Assembly (NCBI RefSeq): GCF_027913215.1
Contig: NZ_CP115784.1
Span: 868,001-932,000, forward strand
Source of the DNA: Paracoccus aerodenitrificans
GTDB lineage: Bacteria > Pseudomonadota > Alphaproteobacteria > Rhodobacterales > Rhodobacteraceae
Reading direction: 5' to 3'
Length of the DNA: 64,000 nucleotides
This document shows, one piece after another, positions 56,120 to 64,000 of this stretch. The notes below the pieces were generated by a model that was not told the DNA's origin, did no database searches, and saw nothing but the letters and a program-made list of their open reading frames with translations. A program made the translations under genes and the position numbers. How positions within the stretch are numbered: position 1 is the stretch's first letter; every line of letters starts with the position of its first letter.

Positions 56120-58079
56120 CCAGTTCCTCGGTATCGGCAAAGCGGGCATTTTCCTGAATATACTGGAAGCGCAGTTCCGGCTTCTTGCCCATCAGCCGTT
56201 CCACCAGATCCCCGGTCTCGCCTGCCGCGTCCTCGTCGATACTGACCCGGATCAGCTTGCGGGTTCTGGGGTTCATCGTGGTTTCCTTGAGGTCCTTTGC
56301 GTCCATCTCGCCCAGACCCTTGAAGCGCTGCACGTCGATCTTGCCGCGACCGCCAAGACCCTTTGCCATCATCGCCTCTTTCTCGGCTTCATCCGCGACA
56401 TAGATCCGCTCAGCTCCCTGCGTCAGTCGGTAAAGCGGCGGGCAGGCCAGATAGAGATGTCCCTTGTCGATCAGCGGGCGCATCTGCGAGAAGAAGAAGG
56501 TCATCAGCAGCGAGGCGATATGGGCGCCGTCCACATCCGCATCGGTCATGATGATGATCTTGTCATATCGCAGATCGTCGACGTTGAATTTCGTCCCCAT
56601 CCCGACGCCGAGAGCCTGACACAGATCGTTGATTTCCTGGTTCGAACCCAGCTTGCCCGAGGCAGCCCCCAACACGTTCAGGATCTTGCCTTTCAGCGGC
56701 AGCAGAGCCTGCGTCGCGCGTTCGCGGGCCTGCTTGGCCGAGCCGCCCGCGCTGTCGCCCTCGACGATGAACAGCTCGGTCCCGGCGCGGTTCTTGGCCG
56801 AACAATCGACCAGCTTTCCGGGCAGGCGCAGTTTCTGGGTCGCGGTCTTGCGCTGCGTTTCCTTTTCCTGACGGCGGCGCAGCCGTTCCTCGGCCCGCAG
56901 GATCAGGAAATCGAGGATCGCGCCCGCTGATTTCGGATCGCTGGCAAGCCAGTTGTCGAAATGATCGCGCACCGCGCCTTCGACCAGTCTCTGCGCCTCG
57001 ACCGTAGCCAGCCGGTCCTTGGTCTGGCCGACGAACTCCGGTTCTCGGATGAAGCATGACACAAGCGCACAGCCGCCGGTCAGCAGATCCTCACGGGTGA
57101 TCTGGGCGGCCTTCTTGTTATTCGCCAACTCGCCATAGGCGCGGACCCCTTTCAGGATAGCGGCCCAGAATCCGGCCTCATGCGTACCGCCCTCGGGGGT
57201 GGGGACGGTGTTACAATAGGACTGGATGAACCCGTCGCGTGAAGGCGTCCAGTTGATCGCCCAATCGACCTTGCCCGGCACGCCAAAACGTTCCTTGAAA
57301 TCGACATTCCCAGCGAAGGGCCGGTCGGAATAGGTGGTCACGCCGTCCAGCGTCTCGGTCAGGTAATCGGCCAGTCCGCCCGGGAAATGGAACGTCGCCT
57401 CAGTCGGCGTTTCGCCATCGTCAATCTCGGATTTCCAGCGGATTTCGACGCCGGAGAACAGATAGGCCTTGGATTTCACCATTTTCAGCAGCCGCGCAGG
57501 CTTGAAACGGTGATGACCGAAGATTTCCTCATCCGCGTGGAATGTCACCGTTGTGCCGCGCCGGTTCGGGGCGGCCCCTATCTTTTCCGCCGGTCCCTGC
57601 GGAATGCCCCGAGAGAAACGCTGCTCGAACAATTCCTTATTGCGTGCGACCTGCACGACCATGCTGTCGGATAGCGCATTGACCACCGAGGCACCGACCC
57701 CGTGCAACCCGCCCGAGGTCTGATAGGCATCGCCCGAGAACTTGCCGCCCGCATGAAGCGTGCACAGGATCACCTCAAGCGCGGATTTGCCCGGAAATTT
57801 CGGGTGCGGGTCGATTGGGATGCCCCGCCCGTTATCCCGGATGGTGACCGAGTAATCCGCAAGCAATTCGACCTCGATCCGGCTGGCATGGCCCGCGACG
57901 GCCTCATCCATCGAGTTGTCGAGGATTTCCGCCACGAGATGATGCAATGCGCGTTCATCCGTGCCGCCGATATACATGCCGGGACGTTTGCGGACAGGTT
58001 CCAGCCCCTCCAGCACCTCGATCGAGGCGGCGGAGTAGGTCGTATCCTCCGTCGTGGTCGGAAAAAGATCGTCGGCCAT
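56112..58079 (-). CDS. parE: DNA topoisomerase IV subunit B
   Basis: 655-aa type II topoisomerase ATPase subunit. GHKL motifs: ILDNSMDEAVAGHA, DNGRGIPIDPHPKFPGKSAL, QTSGGLHGVGASVVNALS. TOPRIM: FIVEGDSAGGSAKQARERAT and MTDADVDGAHIASLL. The length (655) and the QTSGGLHGVG form fit ParE rather than GyrB. Confidence 0.95.
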   Translation of the reverse strand: MADDLFPTTTEDTTYSAASIEVLEGLEPVRKRPGMYIGGTDERALHHLVAEILDNSMDEAVAGHASRIEVELLADYSVTIRDNGRGIPIDPHPKFPGKSALEVILCTLHAGGKFSGDAYQTSGGLHGVGASVVNALSDSMVVQVARNKELFEQRFSRGIPQGPAEKIGAAPNRRGTTVTFHADEEIFGHHRFKPARLLKMVKSKAYLFSGVEIRWKSEIDDGETPTEATFHFPGGLADYLTETLDGVTTYSDRPFAGNVDFKERFGVPGKVDWAINWTPSRDGFIQSYCNTVPTPEGGTHEAGFWAAILKGVRAYGELANNKKAAQITREDLLTGGCALVSCFIREPEFVGQTKDRLATVEAQRLVEGAVRDHFDNWLASDPKSAGAILDFLILRAEERLRRRQEKETQRKTATQKLRLPGKLVDCSAKNRAGTELFIVEGDSAGGSAKQARERATQALLPLKGKILNVLGAASGKLGSNQEINDLCQALGVGMGTKFNVDDLRYDKIIIMTDADVDGAHIASLLMTFFFSQMRPLIDKGHLYLACPPLYRLTQGAERIYVADEAEKEAMMAKGLGGRGKIDVQRFKGLGEMDAKDLKETTMNPRTRKLIRVSIDEDAAGETGDLVERLMGKKPELRFQYIQENARFADTEELDV

Positions 58080-58325
58080 GTATCTGCTCGCATTCTGGTT
58101 TCGGCGTTTATCTCATGACAGGCCGGGTCTGGGCAAGGCTTTGTGGCTGCCTCACGATCCGCCGCTAGGGGTAGGTGTCAGGGCTGGTCGCGCAGCCAGT
58201 CCGCAAGATCGCCGTTGTATAGAGTACTATAACCTCGAACACATCTTCCGCCCTGCCATGCGATACGACTAGTCACACGTGCGAGGCAGAGTTAAGAGAC
58301 CTGCTGAAGTTTACATCCATTGCTA

Positions 58326-59166
58326 GGCTCCAGACCCATTGATTTCGGGCTGTTTGCGTGATTCAGGCTCTGCAAGGAGACCTGATTTATGAGCAACCTT
58401 TTCTGGCTGACTGACGCGCAGATGGAGCGTCTGAAACCCTATTTCCCGAAATCCCACGGCAAGCCACGCGTTGACGACCGGCGTGTGCTGAGCGGCATAA
58501 TATTCATCAATCGTAATGGCTTGCGATGGTGCGACGCGCCGACGGACTACGGCCCCGCCAAGACGCTCTACAACCGCTGGAAGCGCTGGAGCGAGAACGG
58601 GACCTTCGCCCGGATCATGGTGGGCCTCGCCGCCGAGAGCGCCGAACACAATACGATCATGATCGACGCGACCTATCTGAAAGCGCACCGCACGGCCTCG
58701 AGCCTGCGGGTCAAAAAAGGGGGCGCGGGCGCCAGATCGGGCGAACGAAAGGCGGCATGAACACGAAACTGCACGCCGTCACCGACGCGAAGGGCCGCCC
58801 GATAGGGTTCTTCATGTCCGCCGGACAAGTCAGTGATTACACCGGGGCAGCGGCACTTCTGAACAGCCTGCCGGAGGCGGATTGGCTGCTGGCCGATCGG
58901 GGCTATGATGCCGACTGGTTCAGAGATGCCTTGAAAAACAAGGGGATAAAGGTTTGCATCCCGGGTCGGAAGTCGCGCAAGAAACCCGTCAAATACGACA
59001 AGCGGCGCTACAAACGCCGCAACCGCATCGAAATCATGTTCGGCCGACTCAAGGATTGGAGGCGCGTCGCCACCCGATACGACCGTTGCCCCGAGACCTT
59101 CTTCTCTGCAATCCTGCTCGCCGCGACCGTCATCTTCTGGTTATGATCAAGAACGAGTCCTGAGCC
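58326..59166 (+). mobile_element. IS5-family (IS427-like) insertion sequence, copy 2
   Basis: An 841-bp element matching copy 1 except for three differing bases found on comparison, flanked by TA on both sides. It forms an inverted pair with copy 3, separated by 156 bp. Left flank is CCATTGCTA. Confidence 0.95.
58389..59146 (+). CDS. IS5/IS427-like transposase made by frameshifting (copy 2)
   Basis: Same two-frame structure as copy 1, with the AAAAAAGGGGG slippage site in the overlap (near 58715). Compared with copy 1 it has Tyr instead of Asp in TLYNRWKRW and Val in place of Ile in LRVKKGG. The frames are intact. Confidence 0.9.
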
Positions 59167-59322
59167 TAGAAATTCAACGACTACGGAGCAAGAAGGGTTT
59201 AAATATAATTGAATAATTTCAGACTCCTGAAAACGGAATTACGCCTTTTTGCTGATTATTTTCTTACGCCTATCTTTTTGGACAAATTCACGACACTGGA
59301 AAGGCTCGCTAATATTATCTTA
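59167..59322. other. AT-rich spacer between inverted IS copies
   Basis: 156 bp, mostly A and T, with no gene longer than a few codons of its own. Base composition is unlike the host DNA on either side, so it is probably foreign. Confidence 0.7.
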
Positions 59323-60163
59323 GGCTCAGGACTCGTTCTTGATCATAACCAGAAGATGACGGTCGCGGCGAGCAGGATTGCAGAGAAGAAGGTCTCGGGG
59401 CAACGGTCGTATCGGGTGGCGACGCGCCTCCAATCCTTGAGTCGGCCGAACATGATTTCGATGCGGTTGCGGCGTTTGTAGCGCCGCTTGTCGTATTTGA
59501 CGGGTTTCTTGCGCGACTTCCGACCCGGGATGCAAACCTTTATCCCCTTGTTTTTCAAGGCATCTCTGAACCAGTCGGCATCATAGCCCCGATCGGCCAG
59601 CAGCCAATCCGCCTCCGGCAGGCTGTTCAGAAGTGCCGCTGCCCCGGTGTAATCACTGACTTGTCCGGCGGACATGAAGAACCCTATCGGGCGGCCCTTC
59701 GCGTCGGTGACGGCGTGCAGTTTCGTGTTCATGCCGCCTTTCGTTCGCCCGATCTGGCGCCCGCGCCCCCTTTTTTGACCCGCAGGCTCGAGGCCGTGCG
59801 GTGCGCTTTCAGATAGGTCGCGTCGATCATGATCGTATTGTGTTCGGCGCTCTCGGCGGCGAGGCCCACCATGATCCGGGCGAAGGTCCCGTTCTCGCTC
59901 CAGCGCTTCCAGCGGTTGTAGAGCGTCTTGGCGGGGCCGTAGTCCGTCGGCGCGTCGCACCATCGCAAGCCATTACGATTGATGAATATTATGCCGCTCA
60001 GCACACGCCGGTCGTCAACGCGTGGCTTGCCGTGGGATTTCGGGAAATAGGGTTTCAGACGCTCCATCTGCGCGTCAGTCAGCCAGAAAAGGTTGCTCAT
60101 AAATCAGGTCTCCTTGCAGAGCCTGAATCACGCAAACAGCCCGAAATCAATGGGTCTGGAGCC
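59323..60163 (-). mobile_element. IS5-family (IS427-like) insertion sequence, copy 3
   Basis: 841-bp element, inverted relative to copy 2 and apparently identical to it in the two coding frames. Flanked by TA on both sides. The outer flank, read from the IS, is CCATTGCCTA, close to the outer flank of copy 2. Confidence 0.95.
59343..60100 (-). CDS. IS5/IS427-like transposase made by frameshifting (copy 3)
   Basis: Two frames joined by the AAAAAAGGGGG slip site, with the catalytic motifs IDATYLKAHR, LLADRGYDADW and RIEIMFGRLKD. Its protein sequence is the same as that of copy 2. Confidence 0.9.
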
Positions 60164-60335
60164 TAGGCAATGGCCAAACGTGATTCGGGAATGCCCTCCT
60201 TCGATTCGTCCGTGACAAACGGATTGCAGTCTGTAGATCATGACACCTTTCATCCGGTTTTGACCGACGAAAGGAATATATCTGCCTGATTGTTGATCGA
60301 CCCTCCCGTCCACGATTTAAATGGGAGATATGGCG

Positions 60336-62201
60336 ATGGCAGATGCAACGTACAGAATGCTCTATTTGGGCGATCTGTTGGATATGGATACCGACGAAGA
60401 TAATAATAGTGTAGCTGATGATCCGGCGGGTATTTTCGACGGCCAAACATTCGGTTCGACCTCTGATCCTTTGTTTTCCGAACTTACTGCGGTTACACTC
60501 AATGATCCCGACGACAGCGAAGGCGCGGCTTTTGACCACAATCAGGTTGGTGAAAACGTTGATACCATCACCTATACGCTGAACGGCACCGAATATGTAT
60601 TGCAGGCCGATTCAGGTGTTATCGTCGAAGATGTTCAAATTGTCCAACTGACAGGCAAAGACCCGGTCACTGGAGCCAATACTTATCGTACGATCACAGC
60701 CGATGTCCGGATTTTACAGGATGAAAGCGGTAACGCATTTATTATTCCGCCGCTGACTGATAATCCGAATGAAACAGAACTCGACCTCGTCGAGTTTCCA
60801 ATTATATCCATTACAATTCCAGCAAATGCCACCTACGATACCGGACCTTTTGGACAGGTCTCCACTGATCGGAATGAGCTGCCGTTCAACAATGGATATG
60901 TCGATGGAACGGATGCAGGAGAACTAATTTCAGCTGGATATTACGATGCCGACGGCGACTTCATCGACGAAAACGACTCGATCCTCGACTATCTGACCGG
61001 TGACGGTGACCATGTCTTAGCCGGGCTCGGCGATGATACTGTCTATGCGGGGCAGGGCGCTGACAGCGTCGAAGGTGGCGGCGGTGACGACGAACTATAC
61101 GGAAATTTCACTGGCGAGGACGCCAGCACCGACGCTGACACTCTGGATGGCGGTTCCGGCGATGATGAACTGTATGGAATGGGAGGAAGTGATAGCCTGT
61201 TGGGCGGTGCCGGGGAGGATCAGCTCGACGGGGGTGCAGGCGCCGATGAGCTTGAGGGTGGAGACGGGTTCGACACATTCATTGCTGGCGAAGGCGATAC
61301 GATCTCCGATTTCAATACCGGTACGGGCCAGAACTTCAATAATGGCAATATTCAGGCGGGTACGGGACAAGACGATAACGATTTCGTCGATTTGTCCGGA
61401 TACTACACCGTCGCAAATATGAACCAGTACAACGCGGATAATGGCACGAACTATAAAAATCCGCTTCAATGGATGCGCGCCGATCAGGCGGATGGCGTGC
61501 TGGACAATCCGGATGGGTTGAACCTGACGATCAATAATGGTGGTTCGCCGGTAAATCCGCTGGATCTTACATGGGACAACACCAACGTCGCCTGTTTTGC
61601 GTCGGACGCGAAAATAAGCACTGCTACCGGCGAGGTTTGTGCCGGTGAGCTCGTTTTAGGCGATCTGGTCGAAACCCGCGATGCGGGGTCGCAACCAATC
61701 CGCTGGATAGGCAAACGCTACTGCGGCCCTGATGATTTTGCGGACAATCCGCGCCTGCGTCCCATCCGGATACGTAAGGGAGCGCTTGCCCCAGATTTGC
61801 CGCAGGCCGATTTGCTGGTCTCGCCTCAGCACCGGATGCTTATCCGGTCGAAGATCGCCATGCGGATGTTCGGGGCGAATGAGGTGCTTGTGGCGGCGAA
61901 ACAGCTTTGTCAGGTAGATGGCGTGGACATTGCAGAGGATCTGGACGAGGTGACTTATGTTCATTTCCTTCTGAACGATCATCAGATCGTGCTGGCGAAC
62001 GGAGCCGAAACTGAGTCGCTTTATACAGGCGAGGAGGCGATGAAATCGGTCGGACCGACAGCGGCGGAAGAGATTTTCACACTGTTTCCTGAACTGCGCG
62101 ATTTCGACGAGTGTCACGCTGTGCGGATCATTGCTCCGGGCCGGATGGGACGCAGACTGGCGCTACGTCATAAGAACAATGAGAAGCCACTGGTAAATTG
62201 A
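60336..62201 (+). CDS. acidic RTX-repeat and Hint-domain protein, probably secreted
   Basis: 621 aa, very acidic. The N-terminal region (1-220) has no recognised family. Residues about 225-330 carry calcium-binding RTX nonapeptides (GLGDDTVYAGQGADSVEGGG, GGSGDDELYGMGGSDSLLGG, GGAGADELEGGDGFD). From about residue 425 a Hint_2-type domain follows: VACFASDAKISTATGEVCAG, LVLGDLVETRDAGSQPIRWI, LLVSPQHRMLIR. RTX proteins are exported by type I systems; none is adjacent. GGAG 8 bases before ATG 60336 favours that start; 60321 and 60330 are alternatives. The first half has lower GC and looser codon use than neighbours and adjoins the IS pair. Confidence 0.85.
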   Translation: MADATYRMLYLGDLLDMDTDEDNNSVADDPAGIFDGQTFGSTSDPLFSELTAVTLNDPDDSEGAAFDHNQVGENVDTITYTLNGTEYVLQADSGVIVEDVQIVQLTGKDPVTGANTYRTITADVRILQDESGNAFIIPPLTDNPNETELDLVEFPIISITIPANATYDTGPFGQVSTDRNELPFNNGYVDGTDAGELISAGYYDADGDFIDENDSILDYLTGDGDHVLAGLGDDTVYAGQGADSVEGGGGDDELYGNFTGEDASTDADTLDGGSGDDELYGMGGSDSLLGGAGEDQLDGGAGADELEGGDGFDTFIAGEGDTISDFNTGTGQNFNNGNIQAGTGQDDNDFVDLSGYYTVANMNQYNADNGTNYKNPLQWMRADQADGVLDNPDGLNLTINNGGSPVNPLDLTWDNTNVACFASDAKISTATGEVCAGELVLGDLVETRDAGSQPIRWIGKRYCGPDDFADNPRLRPIRIRKGALAPDLPQADLLVSPQHRMLIRSKIAMRMFGANEVLVAAKQLCQVDGVDIAEDLDEVTYVHFLLNDHQIVLANGAETESLYTGEEAMKSVGPTAAEEIFTLFPELRDFDECHAVRIIAPGRMGRRLALRHKNNEKPLVN

Positions 62202-62343
62202 AGGCGAAACTCAAAAAGCGCTAGGCGCAGAAGTTTGCCGCTCTTGGGGCAACCGGCGGGTTCTCGGGAGGGCTGCGACATATCACCGCAGTAGTGATCC
62301 GGAATGCTCGCTTCATGATGCGCTTTCTGCTGCGTCAGGCGCC

Positions 62344-62985
62344 TCAGCTGTTCTGCTTCCGGAGATCGCGAAGCACCCTCTGCAGAAGGCAATCCGCCAG
62401 ATCGGTGGCCGTCTCCCGCGTTAGTAATTCGAGCCGTCTTGAACTTCGCAGCGACGCGATCCCCTGAACGCCGGCATAGATCATCGTTGCCTCCCGACGG
62501 GCTATGCGTTTTGACAGGTACGGTGCGAGCGATATCAGCTCTGCTGCTGTCTGATCGAGAAGTGTCGAGATCGCGTTGAGATACCAGTCCGGAAATTCCT
62601 CGGATCTTCGCGGGCCGTCGAAAAGTGCCCTGAACAGAGTTGGTTCTGCCTCAACAAGGTCGAGATAGCGCGTAGCGAGTGTGCGCAGCCGCGTCTCGGG
62701 ATCGCCGTCTGGCAGGTTTGAAAACAATGATGCGATGCGTTCGAAATGGGCGCGGTTCACCTCCCACAACACATGCGGCAGGCTGTCGAACAGGTTGTAG
62801 ATCGTGCCGGGGGTATAACCTACAGCTTGTGCCAGCCGTCGCGCCGTCAGTGCCTCCGGGCCATCTTCAAGGATAATGGTGCGAGCTGCGGCGAGGGTCT
62901 GTTCTCTGAGTTGAGCGCGGGTGCGGCGGGGCTTCGCCTTGGGGATGTTCAGACTGATCTGCTCTGGCGAGTGATTATCGGACAT
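62344..62985 (-). CDS. TetR-family regulator
   Basis: 213-aa repressor: N-terminal helix-turn-helix ALTARRLAQAVGYTPGTIYN then LFDSLPHVLWEVNRAHF, and a C-terminal TetR_C domain with the ligand region. Divergent from the efflux adaptor gene 537 bp away, so it probably controls that pump. ATG at 62985 used; the frame is open upstream to 63057. Confidence 0.9.
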   Translation of the reverse strand: MSDNHSPEQISLNIPKAKPRRTRAQLREQTLAAARTIILEDGPEALTARRLAQAVGYTPGTIYNLFDSLPHVLWEVNRAHFERIASLFSNLPDGDPETRLRTLATRYLDLVEAEPTLFRALFDGPRRSEEFPDWYLNAISTLLDQTAAELISLAPYLSKRIARREATMIYAGVQGIASLRSSRRLELLTRETATDLADCLLQRVLRDLRKQNS

Positions 62986-63521
62986 TAAGGGCGGCGGCTC
63001 TGGCGGGATGTGAAGGCTGATAAGATTGAGGTTGACGCAGACAGAAGAAGGGGTCAACAGTCCAGCAATTGAACGTTGTTCAGAAACTGCTCGATCTGGA
63101 ACCTAGGGTAAGGTTTGCGTTGGAAAGTTACGCGACGCCATGCCACACTGTCGGCCTTGGACGGCAGAAATAGGCGTTCGCGCTCCAGGAGAGGAATGAG
63201 TGCCAATGCAAGTCTAGGATGCCGGTTTTGCCTGGGAGGCCGGTATCCTGTGGCGATCCTTTCGATCCGTTTCCAATCGGTTTTCCCCGCAGTTTGGCCT
63301 TATGCCTGCGCGGCAGCCGTTCCTGCAGAAAAAAGCCCCTCGATGCTGCCGAACGGCGATAGCATTACTGTGATTGTTTCCAAACGCTTCATTAGGGTAG
63401 TTTGCCGCATGATCCGGCAGGCTGGCAGCTTCATGAAGGAGATATTGCTGCGCGTCTGCAAAGCCCTGTACAGATTTTTGATCGTGCTTAGCCATCTGTT
63501 TTATAAAGGATTTCATTAAAC
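62986..63521. other. intergenic region between TetR regulator and efflux adaptor
   Basis: No convincing gene. An imperfect dyad TTGAAC-GTT-GTTCAG occurs at 63069-63083 and could be a TetR operator. The rest has possible reading frames on both strands without recognised family or good ribosome-binding sites. Confidence 0.4.
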
Positions 63522-64000
63522 ATGCTGCGTGCGTTGATCATGCTGATCATGACGGCGGGGACCGCTCTTGCGCAGGACGCGCCTGATACACGGACGGTCG
63601 GTCCGGCGCAGATGGCGACGGTTGTTCGAACGGAACTGGCACCGTTCGAGATTCGCGTTCCCGTGTCAGGCTCGCTGGTCGCCAGAACCGAAGCACTGGT
63701 CTATCCGCAGGTCACTGGTCATGAGGTGACCGAAATTCTCGCGGAAGTCGGTGACAGGGTGACTGCCGGTCAGGTACTGGCGCGGATGTCCGAACTGACG
63801 CTCAGCGCTCAGCTTGCGCAGGCCGAAGCAGAGGCGCAGCGTGCCTCGGCGGCGGTCAGGCAGGCGCGCAGTCAGATCGACAGCGCCGAGGCGACACTGG
63901 CGCAGGCGGCTTCGGCTCTAGAACGGACGACCCGTCTGCAAAGCGGCGGGACGGCGACACGGGCGGCTTTGGATGAGGTTGTGGCGAATGAGGCTGCGGC
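63522..64000 (+). CDS. RND efflux periplasmic adaptor (HlyD/AcrA family), partial
   Basis: The start of a membrane-fusion protein, continuing past the window edge. Signal peptide MLRALIMLIMTAGTALAQ, then the beta-barrel/lipoyl start PVSGSLVARTEALVYPQVTG, EILAEVGDRVTAGQVLARM, and a coiled-coil helix (LAQAEAEAQRASAAVRQARS). It is divergent from a TetR regulator. The pump and outer-membrane partners would lie beyond 64000. Confidence 0.85.
   Translation, partial: MLRALIMLIMTAGTALAQDAPDTRTVGPAQMATVVRTELAPFEIRVPVSGSLVARTEALVYPQVTGHEVTEILAEVGDRVTAGQVLARMSELTLSAQLAQAEAEAQRASAAVRQARSQIDSAEATLAQAASALERTTRLQSGGTATRAALDEVVANEAA

Noticed and set aside
58389..59146. Copies of the 841-bp IS as broken pseudogenes because the transposase is in two frames
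   Set aside because: All three copies keep both frames and the A/G run, so programmed frameshifting is a better explanation than decay.
63214..63516. A possible 100-aa gene on the minus strand before the efflux adaptor
   Set aside because: No family match, no convincing ribosome-binding site, and the C-terminal half reads as random sequence.

Overview
The window looks like chromosome of a Rhodobacteraceae alphaproteobacterium, most like Paracoccus. This rests on gene content and order: rpmH-rnpA-yidD-ttcA, an spc/alpha ribosomal block with secY and adk, an aap/bzt amino-acid ABC transporter, an NDUFS4-type complex I subunit, ATP12, and an exonuclease-ligase-Lhr-PdeM repair cluster. No database search could be run, so genus is an inference.

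Layout. 1-3731 is core: ttcA, yidD, rnpA and rpmH on the minus strand, then an orphan sensor kinase and tRNA-Arg(ACG). 3732-18040 is an accessory zone of mobile-element debris: a truncated IS1182-like transposase, a complete IS21-family element, remnants of a second IS21, IS3, IS110 and IS5 elements, one intact 841-bp IS5/IS427-like element, and one 851-bp IS5-like element. Set among them are a zinc-type efflux module (CDF exporter plus SmtB-type sensor with a visible operator), a broken tetR/hydrolase pair, a PQQ glucose dehydrogenase with an unusual acidic insert, and a cupin.

18225-21937 holds the most interesting system: a bufferin-type (DUF2282/MNIO/DUF2063/DoxX) metal-binding RiPP operon, divergent from an ECF sigma factor and its DUF1109 (NrsF-like) anti-sigma factor. 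The two divergent start regions carry the same ECF-type promoter motif (TGTAACR, 16 nt, CGTAA) facing opposite ways. This predicts that the sigma factor drives both its own gene and the peptide operon. An intercistronic hairpin after the precursor gene would favour excess precursor.

22391-32404 is ribosomal: rpmC rpsQ rplN rplX rplE rpsN rpsH rplF rplR rpsE rpmD, a terminator, then rplO secY adk, then rpsM rpsK rpoA rplQ. The S10-type genes that normally precede rpmC are absent upstream. A LuxR/LuxI quorum-sensing pair follows, then rarA, a DUF6314 gene, crcB, a pseudouridine synthase, a HAD hydrolase, ATP12, the aap/bzt operon, a PNPOx-like gene, and the ligase-associated DNA repair operon to 49422. 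From 49477 to 58079 lie ggt, an I78 inhibitor, uvrB, sodC, the NDUFS4-type gene, a ChaC-like cyclotransferase and parE.

58326-60163 contains two copies of the 841-bp IS in inverted orientation around 156 bp of AT-rich DNA. Next to them is a large acidic RTX-repeat/Hint-domain protein. The window ends with a TetR regulator divergent from the start of an RND efflux adaptor gene.
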